Below, in pieces: positions 1 to 11,100 of a stretch of 64,000 nucleotides of DNA. Both the position numbers and the translations under genes were made by a program. Source of the DNA: a virus. Position 1 is the stretch's first letter; each line of letters starts with the position of its first letter. The stretch spans positions 29,311 through 93,310 of IMG/VR virus record IMGVR_UViG_3300025151_000020. One strand, 5' to 3'. A model generated the notes under the pieces. That model had not been told where the DNA came from and ran no database searches. It saw only the letters and a program-made list of their open reading frames with translations.

Positions 1-850
1 TTGGTATAGTGATGGCAGGAACAGAGGTATAGCCACTACCTCCACTTGTAATAGTAACCGCAGTTAGGCTTCTCGTAGTGGCATGACCTGTATTGATGGT
101 AGCAGTTACCGTAGCGTTACCGCTTGCAACAGTTACTGATGGAACACTCGTATATCCATCGCCATCATTAGTTATTACCGCATATGCAAGACTACCATTG
201 TTAGTCAATATGATATCGTTATTGGCATTTGTTTGATCTTGACTTGAGTTCATTGTAATTGGATTGCCGTTAGTCTGTTGAAGGAGTTGAAAGGTGGGGC
301 TATCCTCGGATGTGTAACCGACTCCTTGTGTTACAGTACCATAACTTGTAATGAATCCATTGGAATCGGTAGTGGCATTCACTCCCGATAGAGTAGTGGT
401 AGGATTTACAGTTACATCTCCTGGTACGGTAGTCCAATTAAATGTGGCATTAACGGCATTGGTTCTTACTTGTGCAGGAGTATCCATAGTGGCATTCTTT
501 GAGCGATAAGCAACTCCTGTGGCGGCATCGCTATTGTTGTGAGATGCCTGTGGTGAGGCTATGGTTAGTGCTATCGTATCCCCTGATCCTGTGCCGTAGT
601 TGTTGTTAGTTCCCCCTATCGTAAGTGCAGACAATGGTTTTCCATCTGCGGAGAGAGTGTATGTTCCTGTTGCATTACCTGCAATCGTTACCGTATATGA
701 TGCAGTTGTTGTTCCTGTATATTGTTGAGCACCACCACTTACACTCGCACTTGCTACACTTGTGGTTGTGGTGTATGTACCGGAGAATCCTGTACCTCCT
801 CCGCCTCCTGAAAAGCCCAATGTGCCACTTGGATATGTATATCCCGTTCC
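1..850 (-). repeat. GxGYTxxP Ig-like repeat units in the giant tail protein
   Basis: Within the partial tail gene, units such as GSGYTSVP (near bases 5-40), GDGYTSVP (near 130-165), GVGYTSED (near 300-340) and GTGYTYPS (near 815-850) recur, each followed by alternating hydrophobic/Thr residues. Spacing is irregular. They are protein-level repeats rather than exact DNA repeats. The array continues beyond the left edge. Confidence 0.6.
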
Positions 851-3800
851 TGCATTAGATATTGAAAGAGCAGATACGGCAGCTCCTCCATCTCCTTTAT
901 CATCCTTTGAATCAGGACTCCATGTTGGCAAGGTGTATGGATTGGATATGGTTTGAGAATCTGCACTACTTGGATCAAGCGTCATGTTCTCCGTTGTAAA
1001 TCTAGTATTGACTGACCAGGAAGGCAATACGGGGAAGTGTTGCCCTACAATCAGATCGCTATGTAACGATGCCGCTTTGGTTGATAGGACTGAATATTGA
1101 ATGCTCTTATTGTCTATTCTTTCACTTTCTGTTTCAATAACGAATCCTAATCTTGGCTCGGTTCTCGCCTGGACTTGCCTATGATCACTTATCTCGGACA
1201 GAGGAATGGGAGTAAGACTGTTGATTGTGGCATTTGAATGAGTTGCTAATCCCCAACCTGTGGTGGGATAATGAACATAAGATGTGTTTGAGTGATCTAT
1301 TGCAGATGCGTTTGTATGAAGGGCATTTCCTCTAAGGTGATGGAATCCGCCACTCACTCCAAACTGTGTGGAACTAACGGCAGAGGGTGAATTGGATTGA
1401 CTATATGTGTTTGACCCTGTATATTGAACCAAATCAACAAACGGGTCTGAACCCTTATTCATAGGTACGGCTTTCAACGGTAGATTGGAGTTTGTGTTAT
1501 TTGGGTCTAATTTAGATTCCCAATTACCTGCGGGCAAAGCAGTAGGATCAACAAGACCTGCTGATTCCATTCCAAGTGTCAAACCGAATCCAATAGGTTG
1601 CTCTGATGCGAGTGGTTTTGAGTTGCTTCTTCGAACAACGCTTGTGAAAGGAGTGGCCTCTGCCGTATGTGCAGTTAGGATTGCTCCGATTGGCATTGTC
1701 CTCTCAACACCATTGTAGTCTGAGGGGAATACCCATGAATCGCCATATGTTGTGGCATTGGGTAGTTTATTCATGGAGTCGTGGATACCGCCATCAAATC
1801 GGCCTTTCCCATATATTGGTTGATTAGCAGATTGATTCTCATTTGGATCACCTGCGAGCATATCCAAAGCATCAGAACTTGTTCTAAAGCCCCATGCTCT
1901 AACGGGCAACCTTCTGCTCAAATCATATGCGACCATACTATCTAATATGGACACATATTTTGTGAAGGACACGCCATCTGTATCGGTATCATAAGATATG
2001 GTCACTCCTGTTCTTTCTGGATTCAACCCATCGCCTATACCTTCTCCTCTAGTATGTCGTATATTCTCAAACTCTTTTGGTAATCGGAGAGTACCATGTG
2101 CCTCTCTCACAGTAGTATGACCCATAAGAACAGAGTTGGCAGACTTGAGTCCGACTATATTCCCATGCCCTCCCGCATTCAATCCGTTGTATCCATAGTT
2201 CTGTAACCATTGTGTGACATATATTCTTTCAAAGGGTAATGCATTCTCTGCTTGTGCAGTAGTGGTTGGGTTAGAGTGATTGCGTAGGTACAATCCTCTA
2301 GTGGGTGGGTAGTTTAGTGATCTCGGACCACCTGCTTCTCTGTATCGGAAGGTCATGTAGTGTTCTCGACTCGTTCCGAGGATGGCAGGATGGCTATACT
2401 CAGCCAACCAATGACATAGGAATGCGTCTGGAACGCACCCTGTACCTGTGTTGGCCTTGTCTAGTAGTGCAAAGTCACCGTTTGTAGCCGTTATACCACC
2501 ACTACCTCCTGGTGTAAGGGCAGCTAGATTGAGATATTCGGGGTCGTGGCACAAGAGAGGAGGCACAGTAGCCAATTCAGTACCAGAACGGGGTACTGCG
2601 ACCCCTTCTTCAAGTCCAATCATGAAGTAAGCAGACGATCCAACATCAATTACAGGGGCGATTGGGCGACCTCCTGAGAGTGAATAGTCGCCAATCATAA
2701 ATCCATTCGTTATGATTTCAGAACTCGTGTTATATCGGCTTCCCCCACTCAAAGCATTGGCAAAAGTGAGCCTAGTTGCACCCGAATTAGTGCTAGTTGT
2801 ACGGCTTGGAGATGCCCTTCTGACGAGATGACCTGCTCCTATCGTTGCAGTTTGTTCCTGTCCAGGGGCTACGAGGTAGTCAATGTCCGTTCTCGGAGTC
2901 ACACCAGAATAAACTGCTTTCACATCTGGTAGCCTAAATCCGCTTAATTCACTCATTGGGATACCGTCTGAGGAAAATGAGCCATTTGCTCGATATCCAC
3001 TTTCATCTTTGACTTCTAATGTGTCCAATTCAAAGACAGTTGAAGAATTAGTGGATCTAGCAGAACCAAAGCCATGATGCTTGTGTTCTGTTTCTGCCTC
3101 AAACAACAAAGAATAGGAAGAACCGTGAGAACGGTGCAATTGTCGCCTCATAGAGGCAGGAGTACCCCTCTGGGTCATAGGAGTCACGAAAGAGTGTCCT
3201 TGCCTTGCAAAGCGTATTCTATGGTGTGGAAACGGGTATCCTGTGGATGTGCCGTTGTTAGTTTGAGTAAGCACAGAACCTCGCTCTGCGTGGTCAGTAA
3301 TTCTGTGAGCTGCAAATAAGCGTGTTGTACCGCTTGGAACTGCACCAGCAGTAGTGTGGGGGGTTAGACCCTGTTTCGTGGCCATATCGGGATGCAGAAG
3401 CCTCTGTACATGGAAAATTAACATCCTGTCGTGAGTATCAAACTGAGATGCACCTCCTGACGCTTCTGCAACGCCTGGTTTGCGAGGATCAGGAGCAGTT
3501 AGCCCTCCCAACCCCCAAGTCATGTTTGAGTAGGCTTGAATGCGGTCATGGCTACTTCTAACAAATACCTCTCCAGGTATCTCTGATGGATCAGGAAGTT
3601 GAATCTGCATATTTGGAGTCAATCTTCCATCCGTTGTGGATGGTCCTGTAATCTCTTCTCCCGTTGTTGGATCTATTCGGGTATTCTGTATTGAGTAGTC
3701 TTTGATTACAACTCCCAATGGCGATTTACCGAAAAGAGTCAGCCTGTTACCCTGGTCGTCTGTTGTGATAATATCTTCAAACACTTTTTCTTCATTACTG

Positions 3801-5188
3801 ATTTGAAGTCCTGTGACTCTTGTTGAGTTAATCGTCTTTGATGAGAATATGGGGCGAGGCACATTTACACTATCATCTCCATCAATTCCAGCAGTTTCAA
3901 AATTGCCAACATATGTGATGTTAGTCAAATTGTCACGAGAATCGGAGAGCATATTATTGGAATTGCTTGTTGCCGTTGCCCTATATCCGTTACTTAGGTG
4001 GAACATATCTCCCGATGTGGCAGGAAAGTCAGTACCATATTCCATTTCTGCTAATTTTATGTTGCTTGATCCCGTAGTATCTGAATCAACTTTGGTAATA
4101 TGGGCAAGCGATGGTTTTGTCACCGCATAATCGGGTGGAGGTATCTCTGGAAGGTTGCAAGAATTGAGTCCTTCTATACTAAAACGAACATAACCATGAC
4201 CGGAACTGTGAGCCACCGCAGTTGAACCTCTTGAGTCGTAATTAGGAGCAGGGATACCCATGTTGCCTCCATCCATCGGTTTTGCAGTTAGATACCAAGT
4301 AGGTACTGATGCTCCTAAGCCTTGAATTACAGGTCCTGCATTTGCCGCCGCCCAATATCCACCTGCTGAGTTAGGTGTTGTAGCCTCCCATGTGAGAACA
4401 ACGGTATGTTTTGCAGGTTCAGCAGGAATAGTAACCGTTGCAGTTGAAGCATTCAATTCTTCGGGATAAGAACCTGTATTCACTTGACTTATTTGAGATT
4501 CTAGCGTTCCTCCACTTATTGTGAAATCAACAAAGGACTCAGAAGTAACGGGTAGTCCATTCAATCTTTTTGGGCCGTATCTAAATGTGTTAATGGCGGT
4601 GTATGATAAGGAAAGACCTGTGTGATCCCCATCCGTGTAAGATATTGTTCCTGACTGAGGTAAATCAGAAGGGTATCCATTTTTGAAAGTACCATTCAAC
4701 GCAACCCTCAGAGTTTGAGCTGCCTTTGCCAAAGTAGCCGTTCCCGTGTATTCCGGCCTTCCCGACATCCTAACATACCTTGCTCGAAGATAACGAGTCT
4801 TGCTATGCTCTCCGATTTGCTTGACCCTTCTGCTATTTATTTTGGCCGCTATGAGTCTAGTCGCTTCCTCTGTTCCTAGATTGTAGGTCTTGCTATTGGT
4901 ATCATCTGTTGCGGCTTGTTTGAGATCCACTATGATGACGTTCTTAGCCTCAGACGGAGCAGATGCGGTTGCTAATGGTGTTCTTATGATTACAGTCAAA
5001 CCCTGCCCCCATTGGTCGCCTGTGTTCGTTCCATACTCCCAATCGGTTACGGCATCACCGTATTCAGTATCGGGGTATGTGATGTGCATAGCAAAGAATC
5101 CACTTGCAGGATAACCTACCGTGCTTGATGCGTCTTCACCCATTGGAACTACCTTAGCAGGGTATATCTGCTTCGTATAACGAGTCAT
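1..5188 (-). CDS. Giant distal tail / baseplate protein (partial, C-terminus outside window)
   Basis: The reading frame starts at the ATG at 5188, which shares a base with the TAA of the upstream gene (TAATG), and stays open to base 1, giving at least 1728 residues. It is missing its C-terminus. The N-terminal 1300 or so residues are a mixed beta-rich sequence without a family I recognise. From about residue 1400 onward it becomes Gly/Ser/Thr-rich, with repeated units around the core GxGYTxxP followed by a short beta strand, a pattern typical of Ig-like repeats in tail and adhesion proteins of marine phages. It follows another giant tail protein in the same operon, which supports a baseplate, tail-tip or fibre role at the virion surface. 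Function is inferred from context and composition. Confidence 0.75.
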   Translation of the reverse strand, partial: MTRYTKQIYPAKVVPMGEDASSTVGYPASGFFAMHITYPDTEYGDAVTDWEYGTNTGDQWGQGLTVIIRTPLATASAPSEAKNVIIVDLKQAATDDTNSKTYNLGTEEATRLIAAKINSRRVKQIGEHSKTRYLRARYVRMSGRPEYTGTATLAKAAQTLRVALNGTFKNGYPSDLPQSGTISYTDGDHTGLSLSYTAINTFRYGPKRLNGLPVTSESFVDFTISGGTLESQISQVNTGSYPEELNASTATVTIPAEPAKHTVVLTWEATTPNSAGGYWAAANAGPVIQGLGASVPTWYLTAKPMDGGNMGIPAPNYDSRGSTAVAHSSGHGYVRFSIEGLNSCNLPEIPPPDYAVTKPSLAHITKVDSDTTGSSNIKLAEMEYGTDFPATSGDMFHLSNGYRATATSNSNNMLSDSRDNLTNITYVGNFETAGIDGDDSVNVPRPIFSSKTINSTRVTGLQISNEEKVFEDIITTDDQGNRLTLFGKSPLGVVIKDYSIQNTRIDPTTGEEITGPSTTDGRLTPNMQIQLPDPSEIPGEVFVRSSHDRIQAYSNMTWGLGGLTAPDPRKPGVAEASGGASQFDTHDRMLIFHVQRLLHPDMATKQGLTPHTTAGAVPSGTTRLFAAHRITDHAERGSVLTQTNNGTSTGYPFPHHRIRFARQGHSFVTPMTQRGTPASMRRQLHRSHGSSYSLLFEAETEHKHHGFGSARSTNSSTVFELDTLEVKDESGYRANGSFSSDGIPMSELSGFRLPDVKAVYSGVTPRTDIDYLVAPGQEQTATIGAGHLVRRASPSRTTSTNSGATRLTFANALSGGSRYNTSSEIITNGFMIGDYSLSGGRPIAPVIDVGSSAYFMIGLEEGVAVPRSGTELATVPPLLCHDPEYLNLAALTPGGSGGITATNGDFALLDKANTGTGCVPDAFLCHWLAEYSHPAILGTSREHYMTFRYREAGGPRSLNYPPTRGLYLRNHSNPTTTAQAENALPFERIYVTQWLQNYGYNGLNAGGHGNIVGLKSANSVLMGHTTVREAHGTLRLPKEFENIRHTRGEGIGDGLNPERTGVTISYDTDTDGVSFTKYVSILDSMVAYDLSRRLPVRAWGFRTSSDALDMLAGDPNENQSANQPIYGKGRFDGGIHDSMNKLPNATTYGDSWVFPSDYNGVERTMPIGAILTAHTAEATPFTSVVRRSNSKPLASEQPIGFGLTLGMESAGLVDPTALPAGNWESKLDPNNTNSNLPLKAVPMNKGSDPFVDLVQYTGSNTYSQSNSPSAVSSTQFGVSGGFHHLRGNALHTNASAIDHSNTSYVHYPTTGWGLATHSNATINSLTPIPLSEISDHRQVQARTEPRLGFVIETESERIDNKSIQYSVLSTKAASLHSDLIVGQHFPVLPSWSVNTRFTTENMTLDPSSADSQTISNPYTLPTWSPDSKDDKGDGGAAVSALSISNAGTGYTYPSGTLGFSGGGGGTGFSGTYTTTTSVASASVSGGAQQYTGTTTASYTVTIAGNATGTYTLSADGKPLSALTIGGTNNNYGTGSGDTIALTIASPQASHNNSDAATGVAYRSKNATMDTPAQVRTNAVNATFNWTTVPGDVTVNPTTTLSGVNATTDSNGFITSYGTVTQGVGYTSEDSPTFQLLQQTNGNPITMNSSQDQTNANNDIILTNNGSLAYAVITNDGDGYTSVPSVTVASGNATVTATINTGHATTRSLTAVTITSGGSGYTSVPAITIP

Positions 5189-8100
5189 TACCACACCGCC
5201 CTCGCTGCAAACATCTCTTGGACATCTGCCAAACTGAATACATAATCAAAGACTCCAATCTCACCCATCGTCATGTTCCATGCCCAAATCTGGTCATTGT
5301 TCGTGTTAGTTGTGGTGTATGCAGTTGCTCCATCCGTGCAACCACAGGCCATGTTGTATGTTGAGCCATTGATTGTATAGATTGACATCGGACCGTTGGT
5401 GGCCGTTGGTGCTTGGTCAATAGCACCTGCCGCAGATAAGCCAATGAAACACATACCTGTCTGTGTTAGATCTCCGAGATACTTAGGCAGTTTCCCCTGG
5501 ATTGGTGTGCCTGTGCCACCTACTAATGTATTTACTGACGATGATGTGAATGTGTGAGTGGTGTCTATCTTCTGCGTACTGCCTACATAGAACTCTTCAC
5601 CACTAAGTCTGAAAGTCACATTCGTTCCTGATTTAGACATCGTGAGGTTATGCCATTTGCCCCTATGGATTCTAACTCCGTCTGCTTGAGCTGCATTTGT
5701 CACCGACCTTATGTTTGAGCCATCATGGAAAAGGAAGAAGAAGCAAGCCTGTTGGTAATTATTTCCTGTACCATCTCCCGTCACCGAGTTTTGCCCTGCT
5801 AGGTACAATCCCCAATACCTTCCGGCGGCATCACGACCTGTGATCAACGGACCGGATGCCGCTTCCACATTCGCATTGCCAAAGTTAGAACCAAAGTTCG
5901 GTTTGAACCAGACGCTTATTGTGTAATCTCCTGTGCAATCAAAATCTCCCATCGGCCCGTACTCTTTATTCACGGCAGAGCCTGTCCAATAGTGGGTTGC
6001 CACAGTTTGCAAACCATGAAAGTCAAGCCCTTTAGATGTAGTATCAACTGAGTAAGCAGGACCATTCTGCACATCCATTGTTGCGTGAGCACCTGTTTTT
6101 ATTGATGCCACCTCAACACCTGCATCAACTGCCGCTAATCCACTTACACCCGTCAAAGTGTGAGGACTACCGCCTGTACTCTTTCCTGTGTATGTGAAGA
6201 AATCTCCACCTGCAATTGCATTGTTCGTGCCACTTGATTCAAAGTCAGTAGCATCAACAACATTGAGTGTGCTTCCACTTGAGTAATTACTTTGCACAGT
6301 CGTTGCGGCCTTCCCTCTTGATACTCTTAGAGGAGAGGCATAAATCGCTTCCGTCAGATCCTGTCCTTGATTGTATGATGCGTTGGCATAACCAACCTCC
6401 TGATCCAATCTAGCATACAGAAGACATCTTTTGAGAGAATTGCCTTCCTCCTTCAAACGATGATGTATTCCTTGCAATGTATCCTCATTGATGGTGTCGT
6501 TGTTCGTTATATCTGTGAAGTCCAATACCGCAGAAGCCGTGCTTACCTCATGTAGGTTTTGAAAGCCGGAGAACCCTGTTGGCCCTTTGGAATAGTGATG
6601 AAGGAAATCATCGCTATAATCATTTGATGTTCCATCGCTTATGTCAAAGGTGACTCCTGTGTGTCCTCCTCCAAAATACACAATGCCCTCCTCTTCTGTG
6701 CCAGGATATAACAATTCAACTTCTATTCCGTCTATTGCGTTACCATCCGAATCATAGAACAACTCAATGAAATCAGTAAGACTACCATATGGCACTATAC
6801 TCCTAATCATAAAAGCATTAGTCACTACATCTGACGATAAGGTAGTTCTCTGTTGGTCTATTCCTTGAAACGATGCTAATGCACCCTTGACTCTAAGCAC
6901 ACCCTGCATCAATGGACCAGGAGTCTTTGTAATACGCTTGAGGTAATCAGTTGCCGTGATGCTAACTGCAAGGTGATTTATGTCTGTATCACTTGAGGGG
7001 TTAAATGCTGACAGGGTAGGAGATGTCATATCTGGAGCAGTTGCACTTGCACCAAGCAATGTTTCTGCGGTAGGGCTTGATACTGTCGTAACCGTAAATG
7101 ATCCGCCTAGTCCGTTATAAGACCTCAAATTATTAGCAGAATCAAGGGTACTGCCCGCAACAGCTCCTTTGAATGTACTAATTGGAACAAATGTTTCTCC
7201 GTCTGCACCGATTGGCATAGGAGCTGCGAATGAGTTGGTCTGATACAACCTACTGTTAGTGGTTATAGGAGCACCGTATCCTACTACCTGTGCGGGCTTG
7301 TAGGCATATGGTGTTCTATTGCTAAGTCTAACATTGAAATTACGCCCCGATGCACCAGGGATTGTGCTATGGATCACTATTGAGATTCCCGATTCACCAT
7401 CTCTGCTTTCAGTAGCAGTTCCTACGAATGCTCGGACATAACCCATGTGCGTTCCTGTATTCGTGTCAGTTGCAGATACAGGGAATATCGCAGGAGGGTC
7501 AAAGGCACTACCTCCTGTACTATTCTTCGCTTGAGGATGACCAGCCATGTTGATTCTCCTTATGACCTCCTCTACACAGACATTGAAATCAGAGGTGGTA
7601 TTTGCTATTGAGTTGAAATCAATATCCAACGGCCTAACATATTCTAGTGCAGAACCATCGGATTTCTTTCCCTTCAATGAAAGATAACTTGTCTGACAGA
7701 GTATGGGATGCAAGGATTGCCTGTCATTTGCCGACTCGTGTGCCGATTGTACATCCCACTCAAAAGCCTCCATGTTCGGTCCGTCTAGGATTAGTATTCT
7801 CGCACTATTATTCGGATCTGCATGAACTGCATCTGCATTCAATCCTATGATAGCCTTTACAGACTCCCCCAATGCTTCGGCTACAAGTATTCGATCTGAT
7901 AGTCCTAAAGGCGTTTCACCCGAAATTATTCCTGGTATATCCACTACTGACAATATGATCGGAGAAGAGTCATTGGCAACGGTAGTATTGGTATCCACCA
8001 CTATGAATCCGCCAAGCGTTACAGTCATACCTGCATCTATGTTTCCTAGATTGCTACTTTCATTGCTTGATGTATCAAGTGGATTCCAGGTTTCAGAAGT

Positions 8101-11100
8101 TGTGATGGTCAGAGAAGTTCCGTTGTTGTATGCGGCTTTGGCGACAATACCATATCCACTATTCAAGACACCTTCTCCTATTGTGACATAGAAGTTGGTA
8201 GCACAATTGGCTTGAAGCCCTCTTTCTCCTGTGCTATTCAAGAATGCAGAGGCATCATCCACATTCAATGTACCACTACTGTACGAAGTGACTACTGCTT
8301 GAACGGATGGTCTTTGACACCTTATGAGTGTCCTAGACGCAGCTAGCCAATCATACAGTTGGTCTGTAACCTCAAGGGATGCTATGGGGCTATGTTGCCC
8401 CCAATCAACCGCAAACCTAGATTCGTTCTCTCTCATCTCTGGTCGGTTTATCGCCATTGTACAATCAATACTCATCTTGAATGATTTGTCTGATGGTATT
8501 GGCGTTCTCGCATCGTTATCAGAAGCCAACAAACTATCCACATCATAGAACATAGAAGGGAATAATGGCAATTCAGTCAAGGCTCTAGTGGATGCGTAGT
8601 AAGTTGAAGTCTGCTTATCATTACGGACAGACGCATTTCCTGATCCTACAATCTTGTCCTTCCAACCAGGCATGAAAGGATGCTCCGCAAAGACGGGTTG
8701 GATATCCACTCCTCCTTGACCCAAGCCTCCCAAAGTCATTGTAACTGTGGGAGTTCCAAGATCGCCAATCTCTTTCACAGGTGTTCCTTGACCTAAATTA
8801 AAATCCCTTGTAGAGCGATGGTCTATGATATCCATCAAAAGAGAACGGCCTTTGATAGATACCTTTGATTCATCTTCACCGCCTAATTGAGGAGTTATCT
8901 CTTCGACCCTGCCTCTCATCAATACTTTCTCAACAGTTGCTTGGAGAACATCAAGAGGGGAGTTTGAAGAATGCGACACATCATCAAGCATAGCAAAACT
9001 TGTTCTCTTTGCTGGATGAACTAAAACGAAGTTGGCATTCCCCGTCAGCTCATTGTCAATGACATCCATAAATGAAAGATTGGATCGTCTAAATGATGAG
9101 GGAGTAACTTTGTCATCAGTATGCGTCTTCCTATTACTGCCACCCCCTCCTACTATGTGCATGATGTGGTAATCAGAGTTGCTTGTATCATCAGGAGTGT
9201 TTGTGCTTGGTATCGCCTTTGGTATGGAATATCCTCCTATTCCTGTGCCTAAACCATATACTGTGTCCTCAATATTGATGAAGGGAGAAGGAGTGATGTC
9301 ACCTGTTGGATTGGATGACAGGGTGTGTGATGCAGGTTTATCGTTGAAACTGCTTGTAGGAAGGCTCACAAGACCTCCAGGTGCAGTTACTGTGAGAGTT
9401 ATAGCAGAGGCATCTGTCTGATTGCCCGAATAAGGCCGTCTAAGCCAATCTGAGAGTGTTCGGCCACCAAAGACGGCACTACCACAAGGAACGGTCTTAG
9501 ACACGACTAGATAGGCCGCATTTCCCGTAGCATGATCAGGTTGGAACTTAGTGCTAACATCTGCCGTTGCTAGGCTTGTACCTGCGACCACTTCTCCTGT
9601 CAAGTCTATCGCATTGTAATGAACTTGAACCTGCCTCGGACCACCTGCACTAATCAATACAGAAGGGGAGTCAATTATGGCAATTCTGCTAGTGTCTTCG
9701 GGAGTTAGGTGTCTAATGTAATTATCATTTGTTGGCGAGCCATTTACGAAATCAGCAGTATGGTCTGTATCCAAACCTTTCAACATGAATGGTTTTACAT
9801 TGCTAACTGCAATAGCGACTATCTCATCCCTTGTTGAGGCATACACATTCTGACTGAGTGAATTGTCATAGAAACCAACGCCCGCCTCAGTCACTATTCG
9901 ATTGAATACGTTTGAGCTACTACTGCCCGAATCAGTTGCACCGATTGTTGATGCTTTGTTGATTACCTTTGATATCTCTCCATGAAATACCGATTCTGTG
10001 ACTTTTACTCTTTCATTCTCTGTGATAAGAGTATGGATATTTACATCCTCATTAACATAATCAAAGGTGTTTGCGATCCCCTGCACCGTTTGTTTTACCA
10101 CTTGTTCATCGGGTATGGGTAGCATTTTCAAAAAGAAATCTCCTTCAATCAAGTTGTATGCAGTTACCGCCCCCATGCCACCGTATGTTTCGCTTGGAGC
10201 ATACAATGTGTCAGCATCCGTTGAATCTGTGCTACGACTTTTGGTTGAGAAAAAGAATGCATCATTTGAAAATCCAGAACTGTCTTCAAATCTTTGACCC
10301 TGTGTATAATGTGCTAGAGTGAATGTATCTCTCTTTCTCTTTCTTTGTCCTGTGACTGAATCAGAAACTTCTTTGTTGCCTGGATCAATGAATAAGTCTG
10401 CCCTTCCAATTGTAAAATAAACAGGGGTGTTGTCTGTATGTGCAAATATATGTCCTTGTGTCGTTGGCAGATTATCCACCGTTCCATTTGCCGCATCGTT
10501 AGCCAAATGTACAGATGTACAATTTAGACGACTATTAGCAAAATCAATTCCGGTTATTCTAATTCGTTCTATACGATTGATAGATGGATTAAGGGTTGAT
10601 GTGCTTGAAGTGGAGAGTACAGAATTATCTGAAAACCTCACATTCTGCGAATCTGGGGGCGTTATAACGCCTGTGGAGGGGCTTGTTCCTGCTTGATTGA
10701 TTACCGCATTAAGCACCGTTGATTTCACACTTGAGAAATACGCTTGGTCTGTTAAGTCAAGAGTTGAAGAATACCAGGATTGGTCTTTCACCTCTTCCAA
10801 AGGTATGCCTTGAGTCAGAGATGCTAGTTTCTCTAAAGCAGAATACCTGTCAGTAACTCCCCCTGGATTTGCAGGGTAATCTCTAATCTTGAAGTGAGTG
10901 GTGCTGAAACTATGCCCTATTGCCACCATAGGTATATCCAACAATCCATCAAGTCTGTCCGTTCCATCTCTGCCTTGATTGGTAGCTCCTGATCTTGCAT
11001 GGTCAAAGAAATACACTTCGGGAATATCATAATCATCGTCAAATCTCCACAAGCCAAAGGTGTTCTGCATCTTCGTCAAGGGTTCTATTTTTGGATCAAC